From: Herbaspirillum sp.
Lineage (GTDB): Bacteria > Pseudomonadota > Gammaproteobacteria > Burkholderiales > Burkholderiaceae_D
Direction: 5' to 3'
Assembly: GCA_028292625.1 (NCBI GenBank)
Contig: JAQGLY010000045.1
Location: 1 to 59,445, forward strand
DNA length: 59,445 nucleotides
The position numbers were made by a program, and so were the translations under genes. Of this stretch, positions 10,657 to 19,260 are shown piece after piece. The stretch's first letter is position 1; each line of letters opens with the position of its first letter. The notes beneath the pieces are model-generated. The model ran no database searches. It worked only from the letters and a program-made list of their open reading frames with translations, and was not told where the DNA came from.

Positions 10657-10836
10657 GTTTCCCGTATGAAAGAAAGGAGGCGTTGAAGGCGACGCGGATG
10701 TCGGTCGGATTGGTTTAGGCCCTGTTAAGCCGCCGACATTTTACCGTGCTGCGCCGCGGCAGGTTCGATTGGTTTGCCTGTCATTGTCCATAGCGGCAGA
10801 AATAGCAGTCGCCGCCTGGCATGCAAGCGCTAGAAT

Positions 10837-11106
10837 TCAAGCGCCGGCGCTGTCGGGCCGCGTCGATATTTCCAGTTGAGTCAGCCAGTGGATGGCGGCC
10901 TGGCGGTCGTCGCCGCACATTTCCGGCGACGGCTGCAATCCCCCGCAAAAGGCCGGGCGCTCCGGTTTTCCGAACAGGCGGCAACGCAGTGCGTCGTCGA
11001 GCTGGACGCAACGCACGCCGGCCGGCTTGCCGCCCGGCATGCCGGGAATCGGACTTGAGATGGAAGGCGCGATGCAACAGGCGCCGCAGTCCGGTCGACA
11101 ATTCAT
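10837..11106 (-). CDS. YkgJ family cysteine cluster protein
   Basis: An 89-residue protein from ATG 11106, starting [20 protein letters not shown]. It has the YkgJ (UPF0153) pattern of conserved cysteines, C-x(3)-C-x(2)-CC, then C-V-x-L, C-x-L-F and C-x-x-L-x-P, plus the GMPxGKPAGxRC loop. The family is thought to bind a metal or Fe-S/zinc centre; its function is not known. Residues upstream of this ATG are not conserved, hence the start. The final residues ([14 protein letters not shown]) are a non-conserved tail. Confidence 0.88.
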   Translation of the reverse strand: MNCRPDCGACCIAPSISSPIPGMPGGKPAGVRCVQLDDALRCRLFGKPERPAFCGGLQPSPEMCGDDRQAAIHWLTQLEISTRPDSAGA

Positions 11107-11259
11107 GATTGAAAAATGATTTAATTTGATGGAGTGGATTGTAGGGCAAGAACCATGAACAGCCCGGCGCTCATCCATTCTATAATGACCCCCATCCTGT
11201 CTGACGGCGTTTGTTAAAATGCCGGTTTAATTCCAATTTCCCTGCTACCGAGCAACCAA

Positions 11260-11916
11260 ATGAACATCGAACAAGCCCGCTTCAACATGATAGAGCAGCA
11301 AATCCGCCCCTGGAATGTGCTGGAACAAGACGTGCTGGACCTGCTGATGGTGGTCAAGCGCGAGGATTTCGTGCCGGCGGCCTATAAAAGCCTGGCGTTC
11401 ATGGATACCGAAATACCGCTGCCGGGCGGGGAAAGCATGTTGCAGCCGAAAATCGAAGCGCGCATCTTGCAGGCGGCGGCAGTCAAGAAACACGAACATG
11501 TCCTGGAAATCGGCGCCGGCTCCGGCTATATGGCGGCGCTGCTGGCCTATAAGGCGCGTCACGTGACCACCATCGAAATCGACCCGGCCATCCGTTCGCT
11601 GGCCCAGCAAAATCTGTCCGCGTCCGGCATCACCAATGTCGATGTGCAGCTCGGCAACGGCGCGCAGGGCTGGACCGGGGGGGAGGCCGAATACGATGTG
11701 ATCGTCATTTCCGGTTCGCTGCCATTCCTGCCGGAGAGCTTTTTGTCGCAAATCAAGGTGGGCGGACGCTTGCTGGCGTTCATCGGCCAGCCGCCTGCCA
11801 TGTCCGCGCAGGTCATCACGCGCAGCGCCGAACGCGTCTACGATACCGTCAACTTGTTCGAGACCGTGGTCAGACCGTTGCACGCGGCTACGCAGCCGTC
11901 CCATTTCACTTTTTGA
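11260..11916 (+). CDS. Protein-L-isoaspartate O-methyltransferase
   Basis: 218 residues, PCMT family. It methylates the alpha-carboxyl of isoaspartyl residues in aged proteins with SAM, starting their repair. The N-terminal MNIEQARFNMIEQQIRPW is typical of the betaproteobacterial branch. SAM motif I HVLEIGAGSGYMAALLA lies near residues 79-95, followed by VTTIEIDPAIRSLAQQNL. It differs from E. coli Pcm in lacking the strict active-site signature, as do many proteins of this branch, so in vivo activity is uncertain. The rhodanese gene follows after 13 bases, probably in the same transcript. Confidence 0.88.
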   Translation: MNIEQARFNMIEQQIRPWNVLEQDVLDLLMVVKREDFVPAAYKSLAFMDTEIPLPGGESMLQPKIEARILQAAAVKKHEHVLEIGAGSGYMAALLAYKARHVTTIEIDPAIRSLAQQNLSASGITNVDVQLGNGAQGWTGGEAEYDVIVISGSLPFLPESFLSQIKVGGRLLAFIGQPPAMSAQVITRSAERVYDTVNLFETVVRPLHAATQPSHFTF

Positions 11917-11929
11917 TCGTCCCCATCCT

Positions 11930-12253
11930 ATGCAGCATGTCACCGCCCCGGAGCTGGCGACCTGGATCGCCGATGCCAACCGCCCAACCCCAGTGCTGCT
12001 CGATGTGCGGGAGCCTTGGGAAATAGAGAAATGCAGCATCGCCGGCGCGGTGCCGATCCCGATGAATACGGTTCCGGCGCGGATGCAGGAGCTGGATCCG
12101 GAAGAGGCTGTGGTCTGCATCTGCCACCACGGCGCGCGCAGCATGCAAGTGGCGGCGTTCCTGGAACGCCAGGGTTTTACAAATGTGAGTAATTTGACCG
12201 GCGGCATTCACGCCTGGGCGTTGCAGGTCGATCCGACCGTCGCCACTTATTGA
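11930..12253 (+). CDS. Single-domain rhodanese-like sulfurtransferase
   Basis: 107 residues, one rhodanese domain of the GlpE/PspE type. The active-site loop is CHHGARS (in VVCICHHGARSMQVAAFL), where the Cys would carry the persulfide; the CH2A-like motif VLLDVREPWEIEKC and the C-terminal GGIHAWALQVDP are typical. Cytoplasmic (no signal peptide). It follows the isoaspartyl methyltransferase gene closely. The natural sulfur donor and acceptor cannot be read from sequence. Confidence 0.92.
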   Translation: MQHVTAPELATWIADANRPTPVLLDVREPWEIEKCSIAGAVPIPMNTVPARMQELDPEEAVVCICHHGARSMQVAAFLERQGFTNVSNLTGGIHAWALQVDPTVATY

Positions 12254-12273
12254 TAGGCCGATCCGGCGGGGAA

Positions 12274-12912
12274 TTACACCGCCGAACGCAGGGTCGGCGC
12301 GGTGCGCAGCATATGAACCGTGGCCGCGAACAGTTTTCCGGAATACTGAGATAAATCGAATCCGGCCGGGGTGAACAGCCAGTCGTGCAGCAAACCCGTG
12401 AACGTGGCGTGGATGATGACGTAAGCCATGTCGATATCCAGATCCTCCGGCAATTGCCCCAGCGCAACGGCCGCGTTCAGCATCCGCTTGATCTTGACTT
12501 TGCCATCCATGAAACATTCGCGCTGGCGCACCACGATAGGATCGTCCTGTTCGACATATTCGCATTTATTGAACAGAATATCGAAGACCTTGAGACAGCG
12601 CGGATCGTGCACCACCTGATGCATGACTTTCACCACGTCGCTGAGAAACTGGGCGATCGGCTCGCTGGCCCGCAATTCGGTTTCGGCCTCCATGATTGCT
12701 TCTAGCGGCAGGCGCACGCGTTCGCACATCGCGTTAAACAGAGCGCCCTTGTTTTCAAAATGCCAATAAATCGCGCCGCGCGTGACCTCGGCCGCGGCGG
12801 CGATGTCGGCCAGAGAGGTACGCGACACGCCGCGCGCATGAAATGCGTCCTCCGCCGCGTCGAGAATGCGGCTGCGCGTTTCAAGCGCTTCTTCTTTGGT
12901 ATTCCTGGACAT
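12274..12912 (-). CDS. TetR-family repressor of the RND pump (AcrR/TtgR-like)
   Basis: 212 residues from ATG 12912 (MSRNTKEEALETRSRILDAA). The N-terminal helix-turn-helix (TSLADIAAAAEVTRGAIYWH, residues about 32-52) is very close to AcrR/TtgR/MtrR. The C-terminal domain (MHQVVHDPRCLKVFDILFNK onward) should bind drugs or other ligands. It is divergent from the pump operon starting at 13183, with an AcrR-type palindrome between them at 12979-13000. The expected role is repression of both its own gene and the pump, relieved by pump substrates. Residues upstream of M1 in the longer frame run through the operator and are not coding. Confidence 0.93.
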   Translation of the reverse strand: MSRNTKEEALETRSRILDAAEDAFHARGVSRTSLADIAAAAEVTRGAIYWHFENKGALFNAMCERVRLPLEAIMEAETELRASEPIAQFLSDVVKVMHQVVHDPRCLKVFDILFNKCEYVEQDDPIVVRQRECFMDGKVKIKRMLNAAVALGQLPEDLDIDMAYVIIHATFTGLLHDWLFTPAGFDLSQYSGKLFAATVHMLRTAPTLRSAV

Positions 12913-12978
12913 CGACCTTCCCTGGCTGACAGACTGACTGTCGGAGCAATAATCCGGCGCCGACACATCCGTGATGCA

Positions 12979-13006
12979 ACATACATTCATGAATGTATGT
13001 GATAAT
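12979..13006 (+). promoter_or_regulatory. AcrR-type operator overlapping an extended -10 promoter
   Basis: 12979-13000 is a perfect 22-bp palindrome: half-site ACATACATTCA followed directly by its reverse complement TGAATGTATGT. This is nearly the known E. coli AcrR operator core. Immediately after it, TGTGATAAT (12998-13006) is an extended -10 (TGn then GATAAT) for the plus-strand pump operon, so bound repressor would cover the -35/spacer region. On the minus strand TTGCAT (12974-12979) and GATTAT about 19 bases further may serve the repressor gene. Confidence 0.8.
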
Positions 13007-13182
13007 ACCATCGGATTCAGTCCAGCATAACAACATCGCAACGATTCAAATGATTTGCCTGATCCGGCTTATTGTGCAGCGCAGCAGAGCCGGATATCCT
13101 TTATATTTACGAATTGTCACATGTCGTCCGATCTGTTTCGGAGGGCTTCAACTTCTGCATCACTTTTCTGTGTGAGATCTCT

Positions 13183-14403
13183 ATGAGCTTAGTTAGTCGT
13201 TACACGCGCATCGCCCTGGCTGTCTCCGCGTTATCAGTCGTCGCCGCATGCGGCAAGAAACCTGATGCGGCCGCCGCCGGCGCCCCACCGCCGCCCGAAG
13301 TCGCGATTGTCACGGTAAGCCAAGGCCCCCTGGCGATCTCCAACGAACTGCCGGGCCGCCTGGAAGCCACACGCACCGCGCAAGTCCGCGCACGGGTGCC
13401 CGGCATCATTCTGAAGCGCACCTTCCGCGAAGGCAGCGACGTCAAGGCGGGCGACGTGCTGTTCCGCATCGATCCGGCGCCGTTGCAAGCCGCGTATGCC
13501 AGCGCACAGGCCGCTCTGGCCCGCGCGCAGGCAACCGCCGCCCAGGCCGGCGCCAAAGCCAAGCGCTACCAGCCGCTGGTTGAAATCAATGCGATCAGCA
13601 AGCAGGAATACGATGACGCCATCGCTTCCCAAAAAACCGCCGACGCCGATGTACTGACCGCCCAGGCCGCGCGTCAGACCGCCGCGCTCAATCTCGGTTA
13701 CGCCACCGTCACCGCGCCGATCTCCGGCCGCATCGGCCTGGCGCTGGTGACCGAAGGCGCGCTGGTCGGCCAGGGCGACGCAACGCCGCTGGCGCTGATT
13801 CAGCAACTCGATCCGATTTACGTCAATCTGACGCAATCGAGCAATGAAGTACTGGATCTGCAACGCTCGCTGGCCGACGGCAAACTCAAAGGCATCGGCA
13901 CCGGCCAAGCCAAAGTGACGCTGACCACCGACGACGGCCGGCCTTACGGCCAGGCGGGCAAGCTGCTGTTCTCCGACATGAGCGTGGACCAAAGCACCGG
14001 CGCCATTACCCTGCGCGCCGAATTCCCGAATCCGAAACGCACCCTGCTGCCCGGCATGTATGTACGCGCCAAACTGGAACAGGCCGTCGATGAAAACGCC
14101 ATCGTCCTGCCGCAGCAGGCGGTCGTGCGCGACCTCAACGGCTCCATCGCCATGGTGGTCGGCCCCGACAACAAAGTCGCCCCCCGCCCTATCGTCACCG
14201 GCGCGTCGCAAGGCAATACATGGATCATCAAGGATGGCCTGAAACCGGGCGACCGCGTGATCGTCGAAGGCCTGCAAAAAGTGAAGCCGGGCGCGACCGT
14301 CACCGTCGTGCCATGGCAGGATCCGAGCAAAGCGCAGAAACCCGCCGCAGCCCAGGGCGCGCCGGCGCCGGCAGCCCCCGCAGCACAAACCAAAGCCAAC
14401 TAA
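13183..14403 (+). CDS. RND efflux periplasmic adaptor (AcrA/MexA/TtgA family)
   Basis: 406 residues from ATG 13183. A lipoprotein signal peptide (ALAVSALSVVAAC, Cys23) anchors it to the inner membrane. The family plan is clear: lipoyl/barrel-sandwich halves (TAQVRARVPGIILKRTFREG and LGYATVTAPISGRIGLALV) around a helical hairpin (residues about 100-160), a beta-barrel and a membrane-proximal domain. It links the RND transporter to the outer-membrane channel. A Pro/Ala-rich tail ends the protein. First gene of the pump operon; the transporter gene starts 12 bases later. In-frame upstream residues to 13072 are leader, not coding. Confidence 0.95.
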   Translation: MSLVSRYTRIALAVSALSVVAACGKKPDAAAAGAPPPPEVAIVTVSQGPLAISNELPGRLEATRTAQVRARVPGIILKRTFREGSDVKAGDVLFRIDPAPLQAAYASAQAALARAQATAAQAGAKAKRYQPLVEINAISKQEYDDAIASQKTADADVLTAQAARQTAALNLGYATVTAPISGRIGLALVTEGALVGQGDATPLALIQQLDPIYVNLTQSSNEVLDLQRSLADGKLKGIGTGQAKVTLTTDDGRPYGQAGKLLFSDMSVDQSTGAITLRAEFPNPKRTLLPGMYVRAKLEQAVDENAIVLPQQAVVRDLNGSIAMVVGPDNKVAPRPIVTGASQGNTWIIKDGLKPGDRVIVEGLQKVKPGATVTVVPWQDPSKAQKPAAAQGAPAPAAPAAQTKAN

Positions 14404-14415
14404 GAGGCCCGTCTG

Positions 14416-17400
14416 ATGGGAAAGTTTTTTATCTCACGCCCGATCTTTGCCTGGGTGCTGGCGATCTTTATCATGCTCGCCGGCGCCCTGTCGATCACCA
14501 AGCTGCCGGTGTCGCAGTATCCGAATATTGCGCCGCCGACCATCGTCGTTACCGCGGTCTACCCTGGGGCGACGGCGCAAACCCTGGACGATAGCGTCAC
14601 CAGCCTGATCGAACAGGAACTCAACGGCGCCGACGGTTTGCAATACATCGAATCGCAAAGCCAGGCCAACGGCCAGGTGCAGATCACCGTCACCTTTTCC
14701 AACGCCACCAATCCCGATCTGGCCGCGGTCGATGTGCAGAACCGCCTGAAGCGGGTCGAAGCGCGCCTGCCCGCGCCGGTTACGCAACAGGGCGTGCAAG
14801 TCGTCAAGTCGCGCAGCAACTTCCTGCAATTCATCACGATCGCATCGGATGACGGCAAGCTCGATCCTGTCGCGCTGGGCGATTACGCATCACGCAATGT
14901 GCTCAACGAAATTCGCCGCGTTCCCGGCGTCGGCACCGCGCAATTGTTCGGTACTGAGCGGGCCATGCGTATCTGGATCGATCCGCAAAAACTGTACGGC
15001 TACAAGCTGACGCCGGCCGACGTCACCAAAGCGATCCAGGCGCAGAATGCGCAGGTCGCTTCCGGCACGCTGGGCGATTTGCCGAGCAATTCGTCGATAC
15101 AGATTTCCGCCACGGTGGTCGTCACCGGCCAATTGTCGACCGTGGAATCGTTCGGCAAGATCGTACTGTTCGCCAATCCGGACGGTTCGGTGGTCCGCCT
15201 TAGGGACGTGGCGCGCATTGAAGTCGGCGGTCAGGACTATTCGACTTCCGCGCGTATCAACGGCAAGCCGATTTCCGCGATCGGCGTGCAATTGTCGCCG
15301 ACCGCGAACGCGCTGGGCACCGCGACCGCCGTCAGGGCGAAAATGCAGGAGCTGTCCAAATATTTCCCGAAAGGCATGAGCTACCAGATTCCTTACGATA
15401 CGTCCAAGTTCGTCAAGATCTCGATCGAGGAAGTGATCAAGACGCTGGTGGAAGCGATCGTGCTGGTGTTTTTGGTGATGTATCTGTTCCTGCAGAATAT
15501 CCGCTACACGATCATCCCGACCATCGTGGTGCCGGTGGCGCTGCTGGGCACCTTCGCCACGCTGCTGCTGTTCGGCTTTTCGATCAACGTGCTGACCATG
15601 TTCGGCATGGTGCTGGCGATCGGTATTCTGGTCGACGATGCGATCGTGGTGGTGGAAAACGTCGAACGCATCATGACCGAGGAAGGCTTGTCGCCGAAGG
15701 ATGCGACGCGCAAGGCAATGGGACAGATTACCGGCGCGCTGATCGGCATTACGCTGGTCCTGATCGCGGTGTTCGTGCCGATGGCGTTCTTCGGCGGCGC
15801 GGTGGGTCAGATCTACCGCCAATTCTCGCTGTCGATGATCGCATCGATGGTGTTTTCGGTATTGATGGCGTTCTCGCTGACGCCGGCCCTGTGCGCCACC
15901 ATCCTGCTGCCGATCGAAAAAGGATCGCATCATGAGCGCGCGGGCTTCTTCGGTTGGTTCAATCGCAAATTCAGCGCCACCGCCAACGGCTATCAGGGCA
16001 TCGTCGCCCGTCTGCTGAAAAAGACCGGCCGCCCGATGCTGGTCTATGTGCTGGTGCTGGGCTGCGTGGCGCTGCTGTACGCCCGCCTGCCGGACTCGTT
16101 CCTGCCGAATGAGGACCAGGGTTATATCGTTACCAACATCCAGCTGCCGGCAGGCGCCAGCAAAAACCGCACGCTGGAGGTCATGTCGAAAGTGGAAAAC
16201 TACTTCGTGAAGCAACCGGGCGTCGCCAACGTGATCGGCGTGGCCGGCTTTAGTTTCTCGGGCAACGGTCAAAACGCCGGCCTGGTATTCGTGCCGTTGA
16301 AAGACTGGTCCGAACGCGGCCCGGCCGAGTCGGCCGACGCGATCGCCGGCAAGGCATTCGGCGCGTTCTCGCAAATCAAGGACGCGATCGTGTTCCCGCT
16401 CAATCCGCCGCCGATTCCGGAACTGGGTAATGCGGTCGGCTTCACGCTGCGCCTGCAGGACCGTGGCGGACTGGGTCATAACGCGCTGCTGGCTGCACGC
16501 AATCAATTGCTGGGCATGGCCGCCCAAAGCCAGGTGGTCGCCGGCGTGCGTCCGGAAGGCCTGGAAGACGCGCCGCAACTGGAGCTCGACATCGACCGCG
16601 ACAAAGCCGAAGCGCTCGGCCTCACCTTTGCCGACATCAACAGCGTGCTGTCGACTTCGCTGGGTTCGTCATACGTCAACGACTTCCCGAATCAGGGCCG
16701 TCAACAGCGCGTGATTGTCCAGGCCGATTCGCCCGAACGTCTGCAGCCGGAAGATCTGACGCGGCTGTATGCGCGTAATTCATCCAATGCGATGGTGCCG
16801 TTCTCCGCCTTCACCAGCTCGAAGTGGATCAACGGTCCGGTGCAATTGATCCGTTACAACGGCTATCCGGCATACAAGATCACCGGCGGCGCCAAGCCCG
16901 GCATGAGCACCGGCCAGGCGATGACGGAAATGGAAAATTTCGTGGCCAAACTGCCGCCGGGCATCGGTTACGAATGGACCGGTCAGTCGCTAGAAGAAAA
17001 AACTTCCGGTTCGCAAGCGCCGGCGCTGTATCTGCTGTCGCTGATCGCCGTGTTCCTGGTGTTGGCCGCGCTGTATGAAAGCACGACCATTCCGCTGTCG
17101 GTGATGCTGGTGGTGCCGCTCGGGATTCTGGGCGCGCTGCTGGGCGTGACCTTGCGCGGCATGCCGAACGACGTGTACTTCAAGGTCGGGATGATTGCGG
17201 TGGTGGGCCTGTCGGCGAAAAACGCGATTCTGATCATCGAATTCGCGAAAGACCTGCAGGCGCAGGGCAAGGGCCTGATCGAAGCGACGCTGGAAGCGGT
17301 GCATCTGCGGTTCCGGCCGATTCTGATGACCTCGTTCGCGTTCATTCTGGGCGTGTTGCCGCTGGCGATCAAAACCGGCGCCGGCTCAGGCAGCCAGCGC

Positions 17401-17589
17401 GCGATCGGCACCGGCGTGATGGGCGGGATGATTACCGCGACGGTATTGGCAGTGTTCCTGGTGCCGGTATTTTTTGTGGTAGTGCGCACGCTCTTCGGAA
17501 GAAAGAAGGAAAAACAACATCCGGAAGGCAGCCCTGTCGGTACCCCTGCGCTTGGCCACAGCGGCGCTTCGGACAACAACGAAGGATGA
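14416..17589 (+). CDS. RND multidrug transporter (AcrB/MexB/TtgB, HAE1 family)
   Basis: 1057 residues, the normal length. A proton-driven trimeric inner-membrane pump. The N-terminus MGKFFISRPIFAWVLAIFIM is the first TM helix. The proton-relay pair Asp-Asp is in AIGILVDDAIVVVENVERIM (TM4), and the partner Lys lies in VVGLSAKNAILIIEFAKDL (TM10). Porter and docking domains fill the two large periplasmic loops. The C-terminal 35 residues are charged and low-complexity. The outer-membrane factor gene overlaps its stop by four bases. Substrates cannot be deduced, but the AcrR-like control suggests broad drug/solvent export. Confidence 0.97.
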   Translation: MGKFFISRPIFAWVLAIFIMLAGALSITKLPVSQYPNIAPPTIVVTAVYPGATAQTLDDSVTSLIEQELNGADGLQYIESQSQANGQVQITVTFSNATNPDLAAVDVQNRLKRVEARLPAPVTQQGVQVVKSRSNFLQFITIASDDGKLDPVALGDYASRNVLNEIRRVPGVGTAQLFGTERAMRIWIDPQKLYGYKLTPADVTKAIQAQNAQVASGTLGDLPSNSSIQISATVVVTGQLSTVESFGKIVLFANPDGSVVRLRDVARIEVGGQDYSTSARINGKPISAIGVQLSPTANALGTATAVRAKMQELSKYFPKGMSYQIPYDTSKFVKISIEEVIKTLVEAIVLVFLVMYLFLQNIRYTIIPTIVVPVALLGTFATLLLFGFSINVLTMFGMVLAIGILVDDAIVVVENVERIMTEEGLSPKDATRKAMGQITGALIGITLVLIAVFVPMAFFGGAVGQIYRQFSLSMIASMVFSVLMAFSLTPALCATILLPIEKGSHHERAGFFGWFNRKFSATANGYQGIVARLLKKTGRPMLVYVLVLGCVALLYARLPDSFLPNEDQGYIVTNIQLPAGASKNRTLEVMSKVENYFVKQPGVANVIGVAGFSFSGNGQNAGLVFVPLKDWSERGPAESADAIAGKAFGAFSQIKDAIVFPLNPPPIPELGNAVGFTLRLQDRGGLGHNALLAARNQLLGMAAQSQVVAGVRPEGLEDAPQLELDIDRDKAEALGLTFADINSVLSTSLGSSYVNDFPNQGRQQRVIVQADSPERLQPEDLTRLYARNSSNAMVPFSAFTSSKWINGPVQLIRYNGYPAYKITGGAKPGMSTGQAMTEMENFVAKLPPGIGYEWTGQSLEEKTSGSQAPALYLLSLIAVFLVLAALYESTTIPLSVMLVVPLGILGALLGVTLRGMPNDVYFKVGMIAVVGLSAKNAILIIEFAKDLQAQGKGLIEATLEAVHLRFRPILMTSFAFILGVLPLAIKTGAGSGSQRAIGTGVMGGMITATVLAVFLVPVFFVVVRTLFGRKKEKQHPEGSPVGTPALGHSGASDNNEG

Positions 17590-19067
17590 TCAGCATGTTT
17601 AAATTTTCAATTCACCGGCTGGGTACGGCGATGCTGGCGGCAGGCATGCTGTCGGCCTGCTCGCTGAACCCGACTTACGAACGGCCGGCCGCGCCGGTGG
17701 GAGCGGTCTATCCGGACGCGACCGGCACCGCTTCGGCCATCGGCGCCAACGGCGAAGCCGCGACCCTGGGCTGGCGCGAATTTTTCCCCGACCGGCGCCT
17801 GCAGGCGCTGATCGCCGCCGCGCTGGACAACAACCGCGACCTGCGCACCGCCGCCCTGCGCATCGAAGAAGCGCGTGCGTCGTATAACATCACCCGCGCC
17901 GATCGCCTGCCCAACGTCAACGCCACCGCCAGCGGCACACGCGAGCGGCTGCCCTCGATTGAATCGCCGACCGGCCGGCCCTTTACCGGCAACATTTATC
18001 AGGCCGGCCTCGGTCTGTCGGCGTTCGAACTGGACTTTTTCGGTCGCGTGCGCAGCCTGAGCCAGTCGGCGCTGGCATCGTATCTGGCGACCGAAGAAGC
18101 GCGTCAAGCCGCACAGATCAGCCTGATCTCGCAGGTGGCGGATGCATATCTGGCCGAACGCTCGTTTGCCGAGCAACAAGAGATCGCGCAGCAAACGCTG
18201 GACAGCCGCGAATCCAATTTCAAACTGGCGCAGAAGCGTTTCGAAGTCGGCGCCGACTCGTCGCTGGATTTGAATCTGTCGAATACGCTGGTGCAGTCGG
18301 CCCGTGCATCGCTGGCCACGCTGAAGCGTCAACGCTCGCAAGCGAACAACGCGCTGACGCTTTTGATCGGCAAGCAGATCGACGATCTGCCGCCTGCGCA
18401 AACGCTATCGGATGAAAATATCATTGCCGACATTCCCGCCGGACTGCCTTCCGATTTGCTGATCCGCCGTCCGGACATCCGCTCGGCGGAGCAGCAACTG
18501 CTGGCCAGCAACGCCAATATCGGCGCGGCGCGCGCGGCGTTCTTCCCACGCATTTCGCTGACCGCGGCCTTGGGCAGCGCCAGCACCACGCTGGGAGGCT
18601 TATTCGATTCCGGCACAGGCGCATGGTCGTTTTCGCCGCAATTGTCGCTGCCGATTTTCGACGGGGGACGCAACAGGGCCAATCTGACGCTGGCGCAAGT
18701 GCGTAAGAATCTGGCGGTGGCGAATTACGAAAAGACGATACAGACCGCGTTCCGCGAAGTGGCGGACGCGCTGGTCGGCCGCGAGACCTTGAACGATCAG
18801 GTGCTGGCGCAAGAGGAGTTTGTGAAGGCGACGCAGCAACGGGTCGACCTGACCGAGATGCGTTACAAGAACGGGATCGCCAGTTCGCTTGACAGGCTCG
18901 ACGCGCAGCGGGAACTGTTCGGCGCGCAGCAGGCGCTGATTCAGGCGCGGCAACTGCGGTTGACCAATACGGTCGATTTATATCGGTCCCTCGGTGGCGG
19001 CTTGAACGAGACCACGGGGACGGCGTTGCCGCCGGCGGCTCCGGTGCCGGGCATCGCGACCAAGTAA
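17586..19067 (+). CDS. Outer-membrane efflux channel lipoprotein (NodT/OprM family)
   Basis: 493 residues. Signal peptide with lipobox LSAC (Cys25) followed by SLNPTYERPAAPVG, the standard start of OprM/TtgC type channels. Two OEP repeats follow, each with long amphipathic helices and a beta strand (for example VADAYLAERSFAEQQEIAQQ, and LRTAALRIEEARASYNITRA). DLLIRRPDIRSAEQQLLASN is the signature of the second repeat. It forms the TolC-like exit duct of the pump. Its ATG overlaps the transporter stop (ATGA), so the three genes are one operon. A second ATG at 17595 is a possible start. Confidence 0.96.
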   Translation: MISMFKFSIHRLGTAMLAAGMLSACSLNPTYERPAAPVGAVYPDATGTASAIGANGEAATLGWREFFPDRRLQALIAAALDNNRDLRTAALRIEEARASYNITRADRLPNVNATASGTRERLPSIESPTGRPFTGNIYQAGLGLSAFELDFFGRVRSLSQSALASYLATEEARQAAQISLISQVADAYLAERSFAEQQEIAQQTLDSRESNFKLAQKRFEVGADSSLDLNLSNTLVQSARASLATLKRQRSQANNALTLLIGKQIDDLPPAQTLSDENIIADIPAGLPSDLLIRRPDIRSAEQQLLASNANIGAARAAFFPRISLTAALGSASTTLGGLFDSGTGAWSFSPQLSLPIFDGGRNRANLTLAQVRKNLAVANYEKTIQTAFREVADALVGRETLNDQVLAQEEFVKATQQRVDLTEMRYKNGIASSLDRLDAQRELFGAQQALIQARQLRLTNTVDLYRSLGGGLNETTGTALPPAAPVPGIATK

Positions 19068-19082
19068 TAACAAAAACCGAGG

Positions 19083-19200
19083 TAGCCACGCGTCCTTCGA
19101 TACGCCTTCGGCTACTCAGGACGAACGGGTTTTGGTGAAATTTTCACGAATACCGTTCGTCCTGAGTAGGGCGAAGCCCGTATCGAAGGAAGCGTGGCTA
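19083..19200. repeat. Long inverted repeat (REP-like hairpin)
   Basis: TAGCCACGC (19083-19091) pairs with GCGTGGCTA (19192-19200); inside, CCTTCGATACG pairs with CGTATCGAAGG, and CTACTCAGGACGAACGG pairs with CCGTTCGTCCTGAGTAG, leaving a loop of about 25 bases (near 19129-19153). The arm segment resembles dispersed intergenic repeats common in proteobacterial genomes (CCTTCGA...CAGGACGAACGG). It sits between the convergent pump operon and waaA, where it may also act as a bidirectional transcription barrier, though no T-run is present. Confidence 0.8.
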
Positions 19201-19260
19201 TGCCTCAATCATCTTACCGAACGGCATTCCGGTATCGCCCGCTTTTTTCGCTTCACGCCA

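Noticed and set aside
12264..12284. Hairpin (CGGCGG/CCGCCG) as terminator between rhodanese and tetR genes
   Set aside because: Short stem overlapping the tetR stop with no T-run; it is common in GC-rich coding DNA.
13234..14388. 384-codon frame antisense to the RND adaptor gene
   Set aside because: Shadow frame of a well supported gene; Gly/Arg/Gln-rich translation.
14890..16578. 562-codon open frame antisense to the RND transporter
   Set aside because: Composition is Arg/His/Gln-rich as expected from the reverse complement of GC-rich coding DNA; the opposite frame encodes a clear AcrB homologue.
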